Both the position numbers and the translations under genes were made by a program. DNA of 64,000 bases from Coleofasciculus sp. FACHB-1120 (GTDB lineage: Bacteria > Cyanobacteriota > Cyanobacteriia > Cyanobacteriales > FACHB-T130): NCBI RefSeq assembly GCF_014698845.1, contig NZ_JACJTV010000005.1:1-64000 (forward strand). Direction: 5' to 3'. The notes below the pieces were generated by a model that ran no database searches, had not been told where the DNA came from, and worked only from the letters and a program-made list of their open reading frames with translations. Numbering within the stretch: the first letter of the stretch is position 1; every line of letters begins with the position of its first letter. Shown in pieces: positions 6,796-15,560 of this stretch.

Positions 6796-7505
6796 CTTTG
6801 AAGGCAGTTTTGTTTGATTTTAACGGGGTCATTATTAACGATGAGGCAATCCACCGCGAACTAATTGATGAAGTTCTAATTTCAGAGAATCTGCGGTCGA
6901 AACCAGCAGATTTCCGACAATTTTGTTTAGGCAGGAGCGATCGCGCTTGTCTCAATCAGCTGCTGAAAAATCGCGGTAGGTTTGTTGCCGAAAGCTATTT
7001 AACCGAATTGGTGAATCGCAAGGCGCAAGCCTACCAGCAACGCTTGGAGGCGCTGGAAAAGTTGCCAATTTATCCAGGCTTGGAAGACTTCATTAACCAA
7101 TTGCGGATGCGAGAATTGCAACTGGGTGTAGTGAGTGGCTCCATTCGTTCCGAGGTAGAACTGGTATTAACTCGCGCCGGAGTGGCTGAGTTCTTTAGCG
7201 TCATTGTTGCCGGTGACGACATCACTGCTAGTAAGCCAGAACCGGATGGATATCTTCTAGCAGTGGAACGCCTCAATCAGCAGTATCCTCATCTCCACCT
7301 ACTGCCATCGGAGTGTCTGGCGATTGAAGATACCCCAGCCGGAATTCAAGCTGCAAAGATTGCCGGTATACCAGTCCTGGGAGTGGCGCATACTTACCCG
7401 TTTCATATGCTGCAACGCTGGGCTAACTGGGCTGTCGATGAGTTTTCCGACTTGGAATTAGAGCGGGTGGAACAAGTTTATTCTCAGGTAATGTCCAAGA
7501 TGTAA
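6792..7505 (+). CDS. HAD-superfamily hydrolase (beta-phosphoglucomutase-like)
   Basis: A 237-residue HAD phosphatase with the helical cap typical of subfamily IA. Motif I is FDFNGVIINDE, with nucleophile Asp9 but Asn11 where most phosphatases have the second Asp. Motif II is VVSGS, motif III the Lys in ASKPEPDGY, and motif IV AIEDTPAGI. The Asp-to-Asn change removes the usual general acid/base, so activity or substrate may differ. Its start codon overlaps the methyltransferase stop (ATGA). The substrate is unknown; a sugar phosphate is a reasonable guess. Confidence 0.88.
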   Translation: MTLKAVLFDFNGVIINDEAIHRELIDEVLISENLRSKPADFRQFCLGRSDRACLNQLLKNRGRFVAESYLTELVNRKAQAYQQRLEALEKLPIYPGLEDFINQLRMRELQLGVVSGSIRSEVELVLTRAGVAEFFSVIVAGDDITASKPEPDGYLLAVERLNQQYPHLHLLPSECLAIEDTPAGIQAAKIAGIPVLGVAHTYPFHMLQRWANWAVDEFSDLELERVEQVYSQVMSKM

Positions 7506-8202
7506 TGATGGTGTATTTTTCATTGAAGTAAGGCAAGCAGCCATTGTTCAGAATTGATTGCCAGTTTAACTCTGGCGGTCTTCACACTTATGTCTTGTCC
7601 CTTTTCTCCGATCGCTGCAAATGGATAAAGTCGAGCTTAGCGTAGACGCTGTATATCGAAAAGTTAGATTTGAATCTACTGAGACAAAGGCATCTTGAAG
7701 TATACGCAAAGCGCAATGGGGCTATTACCATTCTCCCTTCGGGCGATCGCATTCTGACACGAGCGATCGCTAATGGTACTTTTTATATATAAAATTACCC
7801 TGAAGGAATTGCTGAAACGCTTGCCTATTATTCCTCTAAAGGCAAAAGGATGCGAACTGACAAGTCAGCGCTAGGCTAACGCCTCGCTTCGCTAACGCTA
7901 TCGCCTTGTTGATGCAATATTTCTTTCTTTACCAGTTTTCGGACAATCTTGGGATTTTGGGCTGTGAGAGTTTCCCCAGAAACTAGACACCGGAGGAAGT
8001 TGCGATCGCTATTTTTCAAACTTCTCCACAATTCCCGAAAATACTCGCTCTAAATGGAGTGAGTCCCTCAGGTGCTACCCCGAAAAACTAATTTGCTGGT
8101 ATTGCCATATCAATAATGCTTCTCAAATTCCCAAAAAAATCTGAACTTGTCACGAACTAAATATACAGACGTGATTAAGCATTCGGATACCAATTGCGGA
8201 AC
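7506..8202. other. Gene-poor stretch with an ATPase relic and cyanobacterial palindromic repeats
   Basis: It holds two HIP1 octamers near 7744-7767 and a palindromic dispersed repeat (about 7868-7905, GCTAACGCC/CGAAGCG type). A relic of a STAND-type ATPase lies at 7920-8064 and is listed separately. No intact gene is visible. Confidence 0.6.
7920..8064 (-). pseudogene. Relic of a STAND/AAA-type ATPase, C-terminal winged-helix part
   Basis: On the minus strand the frame reads SEYFRELWRSLKNSDRNF, then LRCLVSGETL and NPKIVRKLVKKE. The first part matches GEYFRELRKSLTDSDRNL in the open frame at 9231-9419. Both look like the region after the NTPase domain in cyanobacterial STAND-like ATPases. The relic runs into a palindromic dispersed repeat, and nothing before or after it is readable in frame. 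Confidence 0.5.
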
Positions 8203-9120
8203 ATGAAGAAGACATTGGGGACGCGGCTTCAACAAAATCAACTCTCGAAACGACAAAAAATGGCTTTAAACCAAGCATTGTGGGGAGGAGGGGCTTCCCT
8301 TTCTAAAGATACCGTTTTTGCTGCCCGCCTCAAGCAATTGCTGCTGCGGGCTTTTGTCATTCACAAGTATCACCAACACCTACCAGCTAGCACTCTACAA
8401 GAATATCGCTGTGACCTAAAGCGCCGCTTAAAGCAGTGTCTCGGTTCACAAGCGGATAACAAGCTAGGGTGGAGATTGAAAAAGCGCTATTCTGAAGTTC
8501 CTTATTACTTGTTTCTAGTTCTGGACGAAGCTTGTAGTCCGACTCTTTCCAGCACTGACACGCCAACACCAACCACAGGGAAAGTCTCTCAAACTCCCAA
8601 CCGAGTTTGTGCTGACAAGAAACACAAATTTGGTTCATCTGGCGATCGCACTTTCCGAGTTACCTTTGTGAGGTTGTACTTCAGCTATTGCGTAAACAAT
8701 CCCAGAATCGTCAGCCTCAAGAAAATGCTGGGTTGTATCAGCCTAATTCTGGTCAAAATCGGCGATCGGCCTGTCCGAGTCCGAGACAGGTGGATTCACT
8801 ACCACGACTTATACCACCTTGAGGTTAGTCTATTGGAGAGAATTCTGATGGGAAGAGACTGGGTGAGTGGTATTCATGGCATTAACGCTGGTGTGTTCCA
8901 TGAATCTACAATTATTGGGGAGTATGACAGTTTTCTTGATGAAGCCCGAATCGCCATCCATGAGGCGCTAACCCGACCGACACCCTTCAGTCAACTCAAG
9001 GCTCTCTGTTGGATGACTTTGCTATTATTACAGGGAATCAATCCCTTGGCTGTTCTCCTTCGTCATCTCAGAAGCATGAAGAAAAAGCAACAAGAATTAT
9101 GGGATTGGTTAGACATCTGA
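8203..9120 (+). CDS. Hypothetical protein, family not recognised
   Basis: A 305-residue basic protein. The ATG at 8203 (MKKTLG) is preferred over a TTG at 8194. The N-terminal third is rich in Lys, Arg and Gln and may be helical (RLQQNQLSKRQKMALNQALW). A Ser/Thr/Pro-rich linker follows (about 120-145). The C-terminal half has no membrane segments but contains two hydrophobic helices (LLLQGINPLAVLLRHL) before a Lys-rich tail. A GGCGATCGC octamer falls inside the linker region. It sits between two relics of the same ATPase segment (7920-8064 and 9231-9419), so it may have arrived in a rearrangement. No function can be offered. Confidence 0.55.
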   Translation: MKKTLGTRLQQNQLSKRQKMALNQALWGGGASLSKDTVFAARLKQLLLRAFVIHKYHQHLPASTLQEYRCDLKRRLKQCLGSQADNKLGWRLKKRYSEVPYYLFLVLDEACSPTLSSTDTPTPTTGKVSQTPNRVCADKKHKFGSSGDRTFRVTFVRLYFSYCVNNPRIVSLKKMLGCISLILVKIGDRPVRVRDRWIHYHDLYHLEVSLLERILMGRDWVSGIHGINAGVFHESTIIGEYDSFLDEARIAIHEALTRPTPFSQLKALCWMTLLLLQGINPLAVLLRHLRSMKKKQQELWDWLDI

Positions 9121-9230
9121 GATCGTCATCTCAACTATAAGGATGCTGACTTGGCTAGAGGGTTGAGAAGATATCAAATTTCCATCACTACACGTTTGAT
9201 AAACTTCTCCACCAAAAGCGCTTGGAAGCA

Positions 9231-9419
9231 TTAGCCATCCTCTTTTGTCTGCAAAATCATTGTGTCTTGGTGTGCGATCGCTTCTTTGTAAACTAGACTC
9301 TGTAGTAAGTTGCGATCGCTATCTGTTAGACTTTTCCTCAATTCCCGGAAATACTCGCCGCCTCGTTCCAGCACGATGGAAATAACTGTCTCGACTTCTT
9401 TACGTGCTTTGTGGTTCAC
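9231..9419 (-). pseudogene. Fragment of a STAND/AAA-type ATPase
   Basis: An open frame of 62 codons matches the relic at 7920-8064 at EYFREL, SDRN and the following helix. It lacks any NTPase domain and overlaps the last codons of the kinase gene at 9416 by 4 bases. I read it as a leftover of a larger gene rather than a functional small protein, but expression as a short protein cannot be excluded. Confidence 0.45.
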
Positions 9420-11245
9420 TTTAAATATCTGATGCCATTAGGCATAATCGCACCTTTCAGGTTGGCACCTTCGAGATTTACTCCTTCTAGGTTGGCACCT
9501 TTGAGATTGGCACCGCCCAGATTAGCTCCTTTTAGGTTAGCTCCTTCCATGTTGGATCTTCTCAGATGGGCACCTTCCAAGTTGGCACCTTCCAAGTTGG
9601 CTCCTCTCAAGTTGATAGCTGGCAGTGCAGCACCTGCGAGATTGGCACGTTCTAGGTTGGCTTCTCCTAGATCAAAATCGCTCAGATCATCACCTTCTAG
9701 GTTGTTTCTTCCTAAGTAGGCACTGGCACGTTCTAAATTGGCATTTTTCAGGTTGGCTTTTCTCAGGTTAAAAGCTCTTTGTAAGCTGATATGTTCCAAG
9801 TTAGCGCCTTCTAGGTTGGCACCTTCCAGGTTGACATTAGCCAGTGTGGCACCTTTGAGCGTGACACCTCTCAAGTCAGCACCTGCCAAATTGATACCTA
9901 CTAGGACGGCCATTTCGAGGTTAGCACCTAGCAGGTTGGCATTCTCCAGGCGAGTCCACTCCAACCTGGTAGATGCCAGGTTGGCTCCATTCAGCTTGGC
10001 TCCTACGAGGTTAGCTCCATTCAGCTTGGCACTCTTTAGAAAGGCACCTTCCAGATTAGCCTTTTTCAAGTTAGCTCCCCTCAAATCAGCCTCCTCCAGA
10101 TAGGCATCCCTTAAGTTGGCGTTTTGGAGATTACAGGCTACACATTTTTGGGTGTTCAGCAACTGCCTCACATGACGGTTCTGCCAATAAGAAGTGATGC
10201 CTACTCCGACAACAATCAGAGTAGTTCCAATAACTATGGTTTGCTTTCTAGCTTTTGGGGTTTGAGTAGCAACTTTATAGAAACTGACGCCATGTTCTCT
10301 AAGATGGGCGATTAATTTTGGGATTGTGCCATGTTCGCCAACATCACTTGATTGTCCTGTGTTTAGAACCGCATCCGAGAAACTTTCGCTAAGTTTTCTG
10401 AGAGGGATGAGTAGTTTTTGAATAGGGTCTGTGTCTACAACATTAGTTGGTTTTAGTGCTGCTATGGCAGCAACCGCGTTGGGATAGCGCTCTCGGAGAC
10501 TGGGGGCTGTCATTTTTGAGAGCCAGTCAATAAACTGCCGACTCAGCTTGGGGACTAAAGGCTTAAAGTTGATGCGATAATCTTTATCAATCAAATTGCC
10601 AATTTCTGTTGATTTTGTCTTAGTCAGCAAGCAAATGAGTGTCGCGCCCAAGCTATAGAGGTCAGAGGCTTTAGTTAGCTGACGATTAAATAGCTGCTCC
10701 GGTGGCATAAAGCCCAAAGTGCCTTTGACCACACTGCTGGCACCTACATCTCCACCTCCCATCCTGGCAAAGCCAAAATCTACTAGATAGACCTTTATCT
10801 GTCGGGAACGGTCAACCAAGATATTTTCGGGTTTAATATCTCGATGAATCACGGTGAGTCGTTGCCGTTGCAGATATACCAAAATCTCTAGAACAGCAAT
10901 GGCAATTTGCTTAATTTCTTCTGGCGTGAAATGACGCGGTTGAGCGAGGGAGGAAGCTTTTATATATTCCTGAACTAAGCAAAAGCCTGTTGGAGTTTCA
11001 AAGGAATTTAAGTAGCGAGGGATACTGGCATGATTGAGCTGTTGTAGCAATTTAATTTCTGACTCATAAGCGGCATATTCTCCCCAACTGGCTCCAGGTT
11101 GGGCAAACTGAAATTGTTTAATCACCACCGACTGCTGAGTCTTGGTATTAGTCGCTAAGTAGGTGAAGCGTCCGCCTTGGCGATTTTGTCCTAAGGAACG
11201 TTTAATCTGATAGCCATAGCTGCTAAAGTCTGGATAGTTGCTCAT
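9416..11245 (-). CDS. Ser/Thr protein kinase with C-terminal pentapeptide repeats
   Basis: A Hanks-type kinase (609 residues from the ATG at 11245; the frame is open to 11287). The kinase domain (about 10-275) has the ATP lysine in VVIKQF, the catalytic loop HRDIKPEN, DFG in YLVDFGFAR, and the APE-equivalent MPPEQ. A hydrophobic segment at about 345-365 (TIVIGTTLIVVGVG) would anchor the protein in the membrane. The remaining ~220 residues are almost pure A(N/D)LXX pentapeptide repeats, forming a right-handed beta helix outside or below the membrane. The domain order kinase-TM-pentapeptide is known in filamentous cyanobacteria. Substrates are unknown. Confidence 0.93.
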   Translation of the reverse strand: MSNYPDFSSYGYQIKRSLGQNRQGGRFTYLATNTKTQQSVVIKQFQFAQPGASWGEYAAYESEIKLLQQLNHASIPRYLNSFETPTGFCLVQEYIKASSLAQPRHFTPEEIKQIAIAVLEILVYLQRQRLTVIHRDIKPENILVDRSRQIKVYLVDFGFARMGGGDVGASSVVKGTLGFMPPEQLFNRQLTKASDLYSLGATLICLLTKTKSTEIGNLIDKDYRINFKPLVPKLSRQFIDWLSKMTAPSLRERYPNAVAAIAALKPTNVVDTDPIQKLLIPLRKLSESFSDAVLNTGQSSDVGEHGTIPKLIAHLREHGVSFYKVATQTPKARKQTIVIGTTLIVVGVGITSYWQNRHVRQLLNTQKCVACNLQNANLRDAYLEEADLRGANLKKANLEGAFLKSAKLNGANLVGAKLNGANLASTRLEWTRLENANLLGANLEMAVLVGINLAGADLRGVTLKGATLANVNLEGANLEGANLEHISLQRAFNLRKANLKNANLERASAYLGRNNLEGDDLSDFDLGEANLERANLAGAALPAINLRGANLEGANLEGAHLRRSNMEGANLKGANLGGANLKGANLEGVNLEGANLKGAIMPNGIRYLK

Positions 11246-11679
11246 TAAGCTCATTAACTTTATTAGCTTTATCTTTATATAGAACAAATATAAAAAAGCA
11301 TAACTGTCCGACCCAAAAGTAAAATTGGAACTTTACATTTCTACTTGGTACTTCATGGCAAGCTCTCTAGCATTACGCCTATATACTCAGTCACTCAATT
11401 GTCGGCATTTAAAGCTACACAATACGTTACGACAGGTTGGGTGAGGAAATCAGCCTACTCAGTTCTTTGTAGGAGGCTACCACTAGTGACCAACCTACTA
11501 AGCCAATTAGCCATGATATGCAGATGAGAAACCAATCAAGGGGCATACTACTGACCAGGGTGTACGCTGGTTTCACTAGCAGCACAGCAAAGATTGGTAC
11601 TACGGCAGATAGCCATAAAACCTGTCGAGCATAGTTGTGCAGGCGCGGGTTGGTGTGGAACTCAGCCTGCATTTTAAAG

Positions 11680-12849
11680 CAGGGTGCTTTCATACAAAAA
11701 AAGAAAAAACTTTCTGGAGTTGGTTAGCTAAAGCCCGTTGTGCCTGTGGGATAGTGCGGAAACCAAGATATCTGGCAATCGTGATAAAGAAGTTGTGTAA
11801 TATCGCCCAATTGACCGGAGCATTACCGCCCCGTCGTAATGGAAAGTCCTCAGCGAAGGTAACATCCTTGACCCAATGCAGCCGGTTTTCAATCCCCCAG
11901 TGTGCTTGAGTGGCACGGAGAAACTCACTAGCAGTTTGAGACTGACTGCTGATGTAATACTGAGTCTCGATAAACGGCTGACCATCCCGTTGACCGGAAC
12001 GTTCGACGCTCACGAAGCTAGTGAGTCCAGCCCATTGCCGTTGCAGCTTTGGTGGAGCCGGGAACACCTGAACATGGCGCTTGACTCACGCGAGGGTGAG
12101 TATTCTCGACAACTGTTGCCTGGCTGGGGGGCGGTGAGGTGTGTTGTATCTCGGCTGTTTTGCAGAGTGTGGGCTGATTTTGCTTCAAACCAATCAAGTA
12201 GTCATTGCCACTTTCTCGAATCAGTGCCACTGTTTTTTTTGGCAGTGCAAAGCATCTAGGGTAAACATCACCGCATTCCCAGTAAAGGCAGACACCAACT
12301 GCTGCACCACCGTCAGCTCGCTATTTTCTTTGTTGTGCAGCGGTTGCATCCGCAGCACAACACCCCGTTGATGGCTGAACACCGACACGCTGCTGACAAA
12401 GTTTTGATAAGACTGACTATAGTCGGTTAATGTACAACGAATACTTTTGCCATCGATAGCTAGTTGCTCTGCCGGAGTGCAGGGCACAAATTCTGCTGCC
12501 CAGACATTAAACAAGTCGGTCAACGCCTGAAAATCCAGCTTCCGCAGCACTCGTCGGAATGTAGAGTAGGAAGGAAAGCGGACGCTTGGCGGTAAATCTA
12601 ACAGTTCAACCAAGCTCTGCCGATGTACCCGTGTGAAATCTTCTAATGGTCGGTAGCCCCAATATCCCGTCATCGCTCCCAGTAGGATGAGTAACAACAC
12701 TAACCACAATGGATGTCTCCGGCCTCGGATATGACGATAGTCTGGGATTTGCTGTAATTGTTCAATGATATTCATCCGAATCATTGGTTGATTTTCAATC
12801 ACCTTCAAGCATTATTCTCATTTTTCTCTGTTTGTATGAAACCACCCTG
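11680..12849 (-). mobile_element. ISAs1-family insertion sequence, decayed
   Basis: A 1,170-bp element. The terminal inverted repeats are CAGGGTGCTTTCATACAAAA (11680-11699) and, at the other end, CAGGGTGGTTTCATACAAAC (reverse of 12830-12849), 18 of 20 identical. It is flanked by a 19-bp direct repeat, CTCAGCCTGCATTTTAAAG, at 11661-11679 and 12850-12868. That is longer than the 8-10 bp I recall for this family. It carries one transposase gene, which is frameshifted. The insertion splits a membrane-protein gene. Confidence 0.9.
11690..12808 (-). pseudogene. ISAs1-family (H-repeat type) transposase with two frameshifts
   Basis: The DDE transposase is readable in three frames. The first, from 12808, has IPDYRHIRGRRHPLWLVLLL and AIDGKSIRCT (first catalytic Asp) and ends CQKKQWH. 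The second, from about 12230, has ALIRESGNDYLIGLKQNQP. The third, from about 12067, has VERSGQRDGQPFIE and HWGIENRLHWVKDVTFAED, with the catalytic Glu. The first shift falls in a run of eight A (T at 12233-12240 on the plus strand) where nine would restore the frame. The second shift is near 12068. Slippage on the A-run could bridge the first but not the second, so the enzyme is probably dead. Confidence 0.88.
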
Positions 12850-13014
12850 CTCAGCCTGCATTTTAAAGGGGGTTGGTATCAGGCTTCAGTGCTGGATGGA
12901 TATCGCGCAACCAACTGGCGAACGTATAAGGCTTGAAGTAAGTCCAGTAAAGGATACGGACAAATTCAGCCAAATAAGTCCCAAACCCAGGTGCTGGGAT
13001 CTTTTTGCTCATTG

Positions 13015-14082
13015 CTATCTCCTCAAGGCTTGTTGCAGTAAATCCTTCACCTGCTCCCAGCGCAGCGCACCCACCACCAGAACGAGCAAAGTCAGGATGA
13101 CAAAGCCGATAATCCAGTTGGTAACATCATCCACAGTCCCGCCAATGAATTTAGCCATACTACCCAAGCGGGCTGGCAAATCCAAAACTAACCACCGCAA
13201 ACGACGCCACCACTGGCGATTAGATTTAGACTTGAACTGACTAGACTATTGCTCAAACTGCGCTTTCGCCCATCGGATATCCTTATTTTGCTGACGCGCT
13301 TCCCACAAGCAGCTACCAGCTAGCTGTAGAAAGTGAGGATGACGCTTACCCCAGTTCTCGGTATGGTGTTGCTCATCTACACTCAATGCAGGGGGTGTCC
13401 CACTGACAGAACTCGCTGGCAAGCGTGCCAGTTGCATCACCTCATCTGTAGTCAGTTCGCCGAGATTGAGAACGTGACCCAGGTTGAAAAACTGGGAGAC
13501 AAACCGATACTCACTCCCGTAAACACTCAGAGGTTTTCGGGAAGCCACCACCAGCATCAAGGCATTGTCGTTCATTAAAGAGCGCAAGTTATCATAAAAT
13601 CCGTTATCGAATTCCTCAGTCCGTTTCAAAAGACTTTCAAAATCATCCAAGCAGAGAACGGGTAGCACACCCTGCTGTTTCCATCTCTAGATAGCGTCTG
13701 AGAAGGCTTGGCGATGAAGCGGTTTAGCCTTCAAGGGGTTTCTCAAGCCCAGTTTCCATCCAGAAACTGGCTTTACCAACGCTTCGGCTACTGCCTGATA
13801 GAACCCTTCTTCAGTGTGACAATCGGCATCTTGAAGCGAAAGGTAGATTACCACATAGCGGTTAGGGTTCAGCACTCGCTGTTCCCAAGTATGAGAGAAG
13901 TGAGACAGCAAGGAAGATTTACCAATTCGCTTGTCGTCAACAACATTAACACTGGTTAGCTGCACGCCGCTCATCCGGGATGCTATGGTGTGTAATTCAT
14001 CTTTACGACCGACAAATCGCCAAGACTCTTCAATTTTTGAGCCAGCTACAAACGGGCAGGAAGGAGGTGTTCCAGAGGTCAT
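13015..14082 (-). pseudogene. AAA/STAND-type ATPase with two in-frame TAG codons
   Basis: One continuous frame of about 355 codons is interrupted only by TAG at 13687-13689 and 13246-13248. In related cyanobacterial proteins, as I recall them, both positions are Gln (QQWKQQG and AQFEQQ), so each is a single CAG-to-TAG or CAA-type change. Order of parts: FVGRKDEL, a Walker A region DDKRIGKSSLL whose first Gly is Asp, VVIYLSLQD, Walker B VLPVLCLDDFE, the sensor-like LMLVVASRKPL, HPHFLQLAG, and a C-terminal transmembrane helix (WIIGFVILTLLVLVVGA). The damaged Walker A suggests decay. Other relics of the family lie at 7920, 9231 and 14710. Confidence 0.8.
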
Positions 14083-14155
14083 GGAATTTTACACCCAGTC
14101 TAGCTTTGCACTGGCGATACTATGTATGGACATCAACGTATTTCACTAAAGACTC

Positions 14156-14380
14156 ATGGACTACCGCAACATCATTACGATTGAACCGGGTAAGCGCAGC
14201 GGTAAACCCTGCATTCGAGGAATGCGAATCACGGTGTACGACATCTTAGAATATCTCGCAAGCGGAATGACCCAAGAAGAGATTCTAGAAGACTTTTCTG
14301 AACTCACCTCCGAAGACATCAAAGCTTGTCTTGCTTTTGCCGCAGATCGTGAGAAAAAGCTATTCGTGGCATCCTTGTGA
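14156..14380 (+). CDS. DUF433 antitoxin
   Basis: A 74-residue DUF433 protein with the family hallmark PGKRSGKPCIRGMRITVYDI, followed by LASGMTQEEILEDFSELT, a winged-helix DNA-binding fold. It precedes and overlaps (GTGA) a DUF5615 PIN-like gene, the standard antitoxin-toxin order. The antitoxin is expected to neutralise the nuclease and repress the shared promoter. The operon lies between the ATPase pseudogene (13015-14082) and another scrap of the same ATPase (14710-14768). Confidence 0.92.
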   Translation: MDYRNIITIEPGKRSGKPCIRGMRITVYDILEYLASGMTQEEILEDFSELTSEDIKACLAFAADREKKLFVASL

Positions 14381-14709
14381 AACTGCTTTTGGACGAAAAC
14401 CTCTCCGACCGAATCGTTCCCCAGATTGCAGATTTGTATCCCGACTCAGCACACGTTAAAACCCTGGCACTTATCCAAACTGAGGATGTGCTGATTTGGG
14501 AATACACCAAAGCGAATGATTTCGCCATTGTTTCCAAAGACTCTGACTTCCATCAACGGAGTCTTCTCTACGGTCATCCGCCGAAATTCATCTACCTTCG
14601 CATTGGCAATTGTTCAACCTATAGAATCGTGCAAATCTTGCGGGACAATTTCGACATTATCAGCCAATTTGGAGACAGTGAAGCGGAAAGTATTCTGGTG
14701 TTAGCATAA
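14377..14709 (+). CDS. DUF5615 PIN-like toxin (VapC-type)
   Basis: A 110-residue PIN-like domain protein of the DUF5615/Mut7-C type. Acidic residues of the metal site are visible in LLLDENLSD (Asp5, Glu6), TEDVLIWEY and VSKDSDFHQ. The start is GTG at 14377, overlapping the antitoxin stop, so translation is coupled. The predicted activity is ribonuclease, held in check by the DUF433 partner. It is intact and full length. Confidence 0.9.
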   Translation: MKLLLDENLSDRIVPQIADLYPDSAHVKTLALIQTEDVLIWEYTKANDFAIVSKDSDFHQRSLLYGHPPKFIYLRIGNCSTYRIVQILRDNFDIISQFGDSEAESILVLA

Positions 14710-14768
14710 GGCGTTGTCGTTCATGCGCGATCGCAAGTTGTCCTAAAATCCATTATCGAATTCCTCAG
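14710..14768 (-). pseudogene. 59-bp scrap of the AAA/STAND-type ATPase gene
   Basis: This stretch closely resembles 13561-13619 of the ATPase pseudogene (shared blocks TTGTCGTTCAT, GCAAGTT, TAAAATCC and TTATCGAATTCCTCAG) in the same orientation. On the minus strand it encodes EEFDNGF then DNLRS. The DUF433/DUF5615 pair therefore sits between two copies of this sequence. Confidence 0.7.
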
Positions 14769-14801
14769 AAATATCAAGTGGGCAAAAGCCCACAGATATT
14801 C

Positions 14802-15560
14802 CTAATAAGTAATTTGTAGAGTCACCGATGCCTCTACCTGTTGTTCTCCACCAATCACGGGTGTAGACGCCTCTACCTTCCCAGATCGCAAAGCCATGTC
14901 AGCTAGGGGCATTGGGGGTGGCGGCGTCGCAGAAGCACCATTGACTTGGATGTTCACGACTTCCCGGCGGGTGAGATTCAGGGCACTCAAAACAGCATCA
15001 GCTTGCTCTTGGGCATCTTGAGTCGCTTCGCGCAAAGCTTGCTTTTGAGCGGTCGCGATCGCACTATCAGCAGCAATAAAACTAATGCCTTCAATCCTCG
15101 TCGCCCCAGCTTTCACCGCTTCATCCAGAAGCGTTCCGGCTGTTTGATTATTGACTCGAAAGCTAACGATGTTGGTGGCGGTATACCCAGTCAGACGCTG
15201 GACGTTGTTTTCGTAGCTGTAAGTCGGATTCAGGCTAATGCCGGTGGTTTGTAATTTTTCGACATTGCGAGATTTTAGCAACTCCACCACTGCGGTCGAG
15301 CGTCGTGCTGCTTCCTGCTGCACATCTGCCGCCACTTTACCCTGAACCTCAACCCCCAGCCGCACCAGCGTTAACGTTGTCGCAATCGATTCTTCTCCCC
15401 TGCCAGTTACAGTGATGGTTCGCAACATTTTCTCTTGGGCGATCGCTGGATTAGTCATGATTACACTTAAAAGACCCACGGCGAAAGAGAGTGCCTGACG
15501 CTGATACCAGGAACTTGCGGGAAATGGAACGGTTCGATTCATTGGCTCGTGTTTTTTCAT
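14802..15560 (-). CDS. SIMPL-domain (DUF541) periplasmic protein
   Basis: A 252-residue exported protein. An N-terminal signal peptide (hydrophobic FAVGLLSVIMTNPAIAQ, cleavage near residue 41) is followed by the SIMPL domain: ITVTGRGEESIATT, then VQGKVAADVQQEAARRSTAVVELL, GYTATNIVSFRV, and EAVKAGATRIEGISF. Family members such as E. coli YggE/BP26 form periplasmic ring oligomers and are tied to oxidative stress; the biochemical role is not settled. ATGs at codons 1 and 7 are both possible. It appears to be a single-gene unit. Confidence 0.9.
   Translation of the reverse strand: MKKHEPMNRTVPFPASSWYQRQALSFAVGLLSVIMTNPAIAQEKMLRTITVTGRGEESIATTLTLVRLGVEVQGKVAADVQQEAARRSTAVVELLKSRNVEKLQTTGISLNPTYSYENNVQRLTGYTATNIVSFRVNNQTAGTLLDEAVKAGATRIEGISFIAADSAIATAQKQALREATQDAQEQADAVLSALNLTRREVVNIQVNGASATPPPPMPLADMALRSGKVEASTPVIGGEQQVEASVTLQITY

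Larger units (their letters stand above)
11427..13012 (-). pseudogene. Small membrane protein gene interrupted by the ISAs1-type element
   Basis: The 5' part starts at ATG 13012 (MSKKIPAPGFGTYLAEFVRI) and runs to the IS at 12850. The 3' part (11679 to 11427) continues KMQAEFHTNPRLHNYARQ and then two transmembrane helices (LWLSAVVPIFAVLLV and WFLICISWLIGLVGWSLVV). Joined, they would make a protein of about 135-140 residues. An extra C in the right flank also shifts the frame to a TAA just before the junction. The start lies 2 bases after the stop of the ATPase pseudogene at 13015, so the pair formed an operon. Confidence 0.75.

Noticed and set aside
9411-10315. Plus-strand frames rich in LAPSRLAP-type repeats
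   Set aside because: They are the antisense of the pentapeptide-repeat part of the kinase gene.
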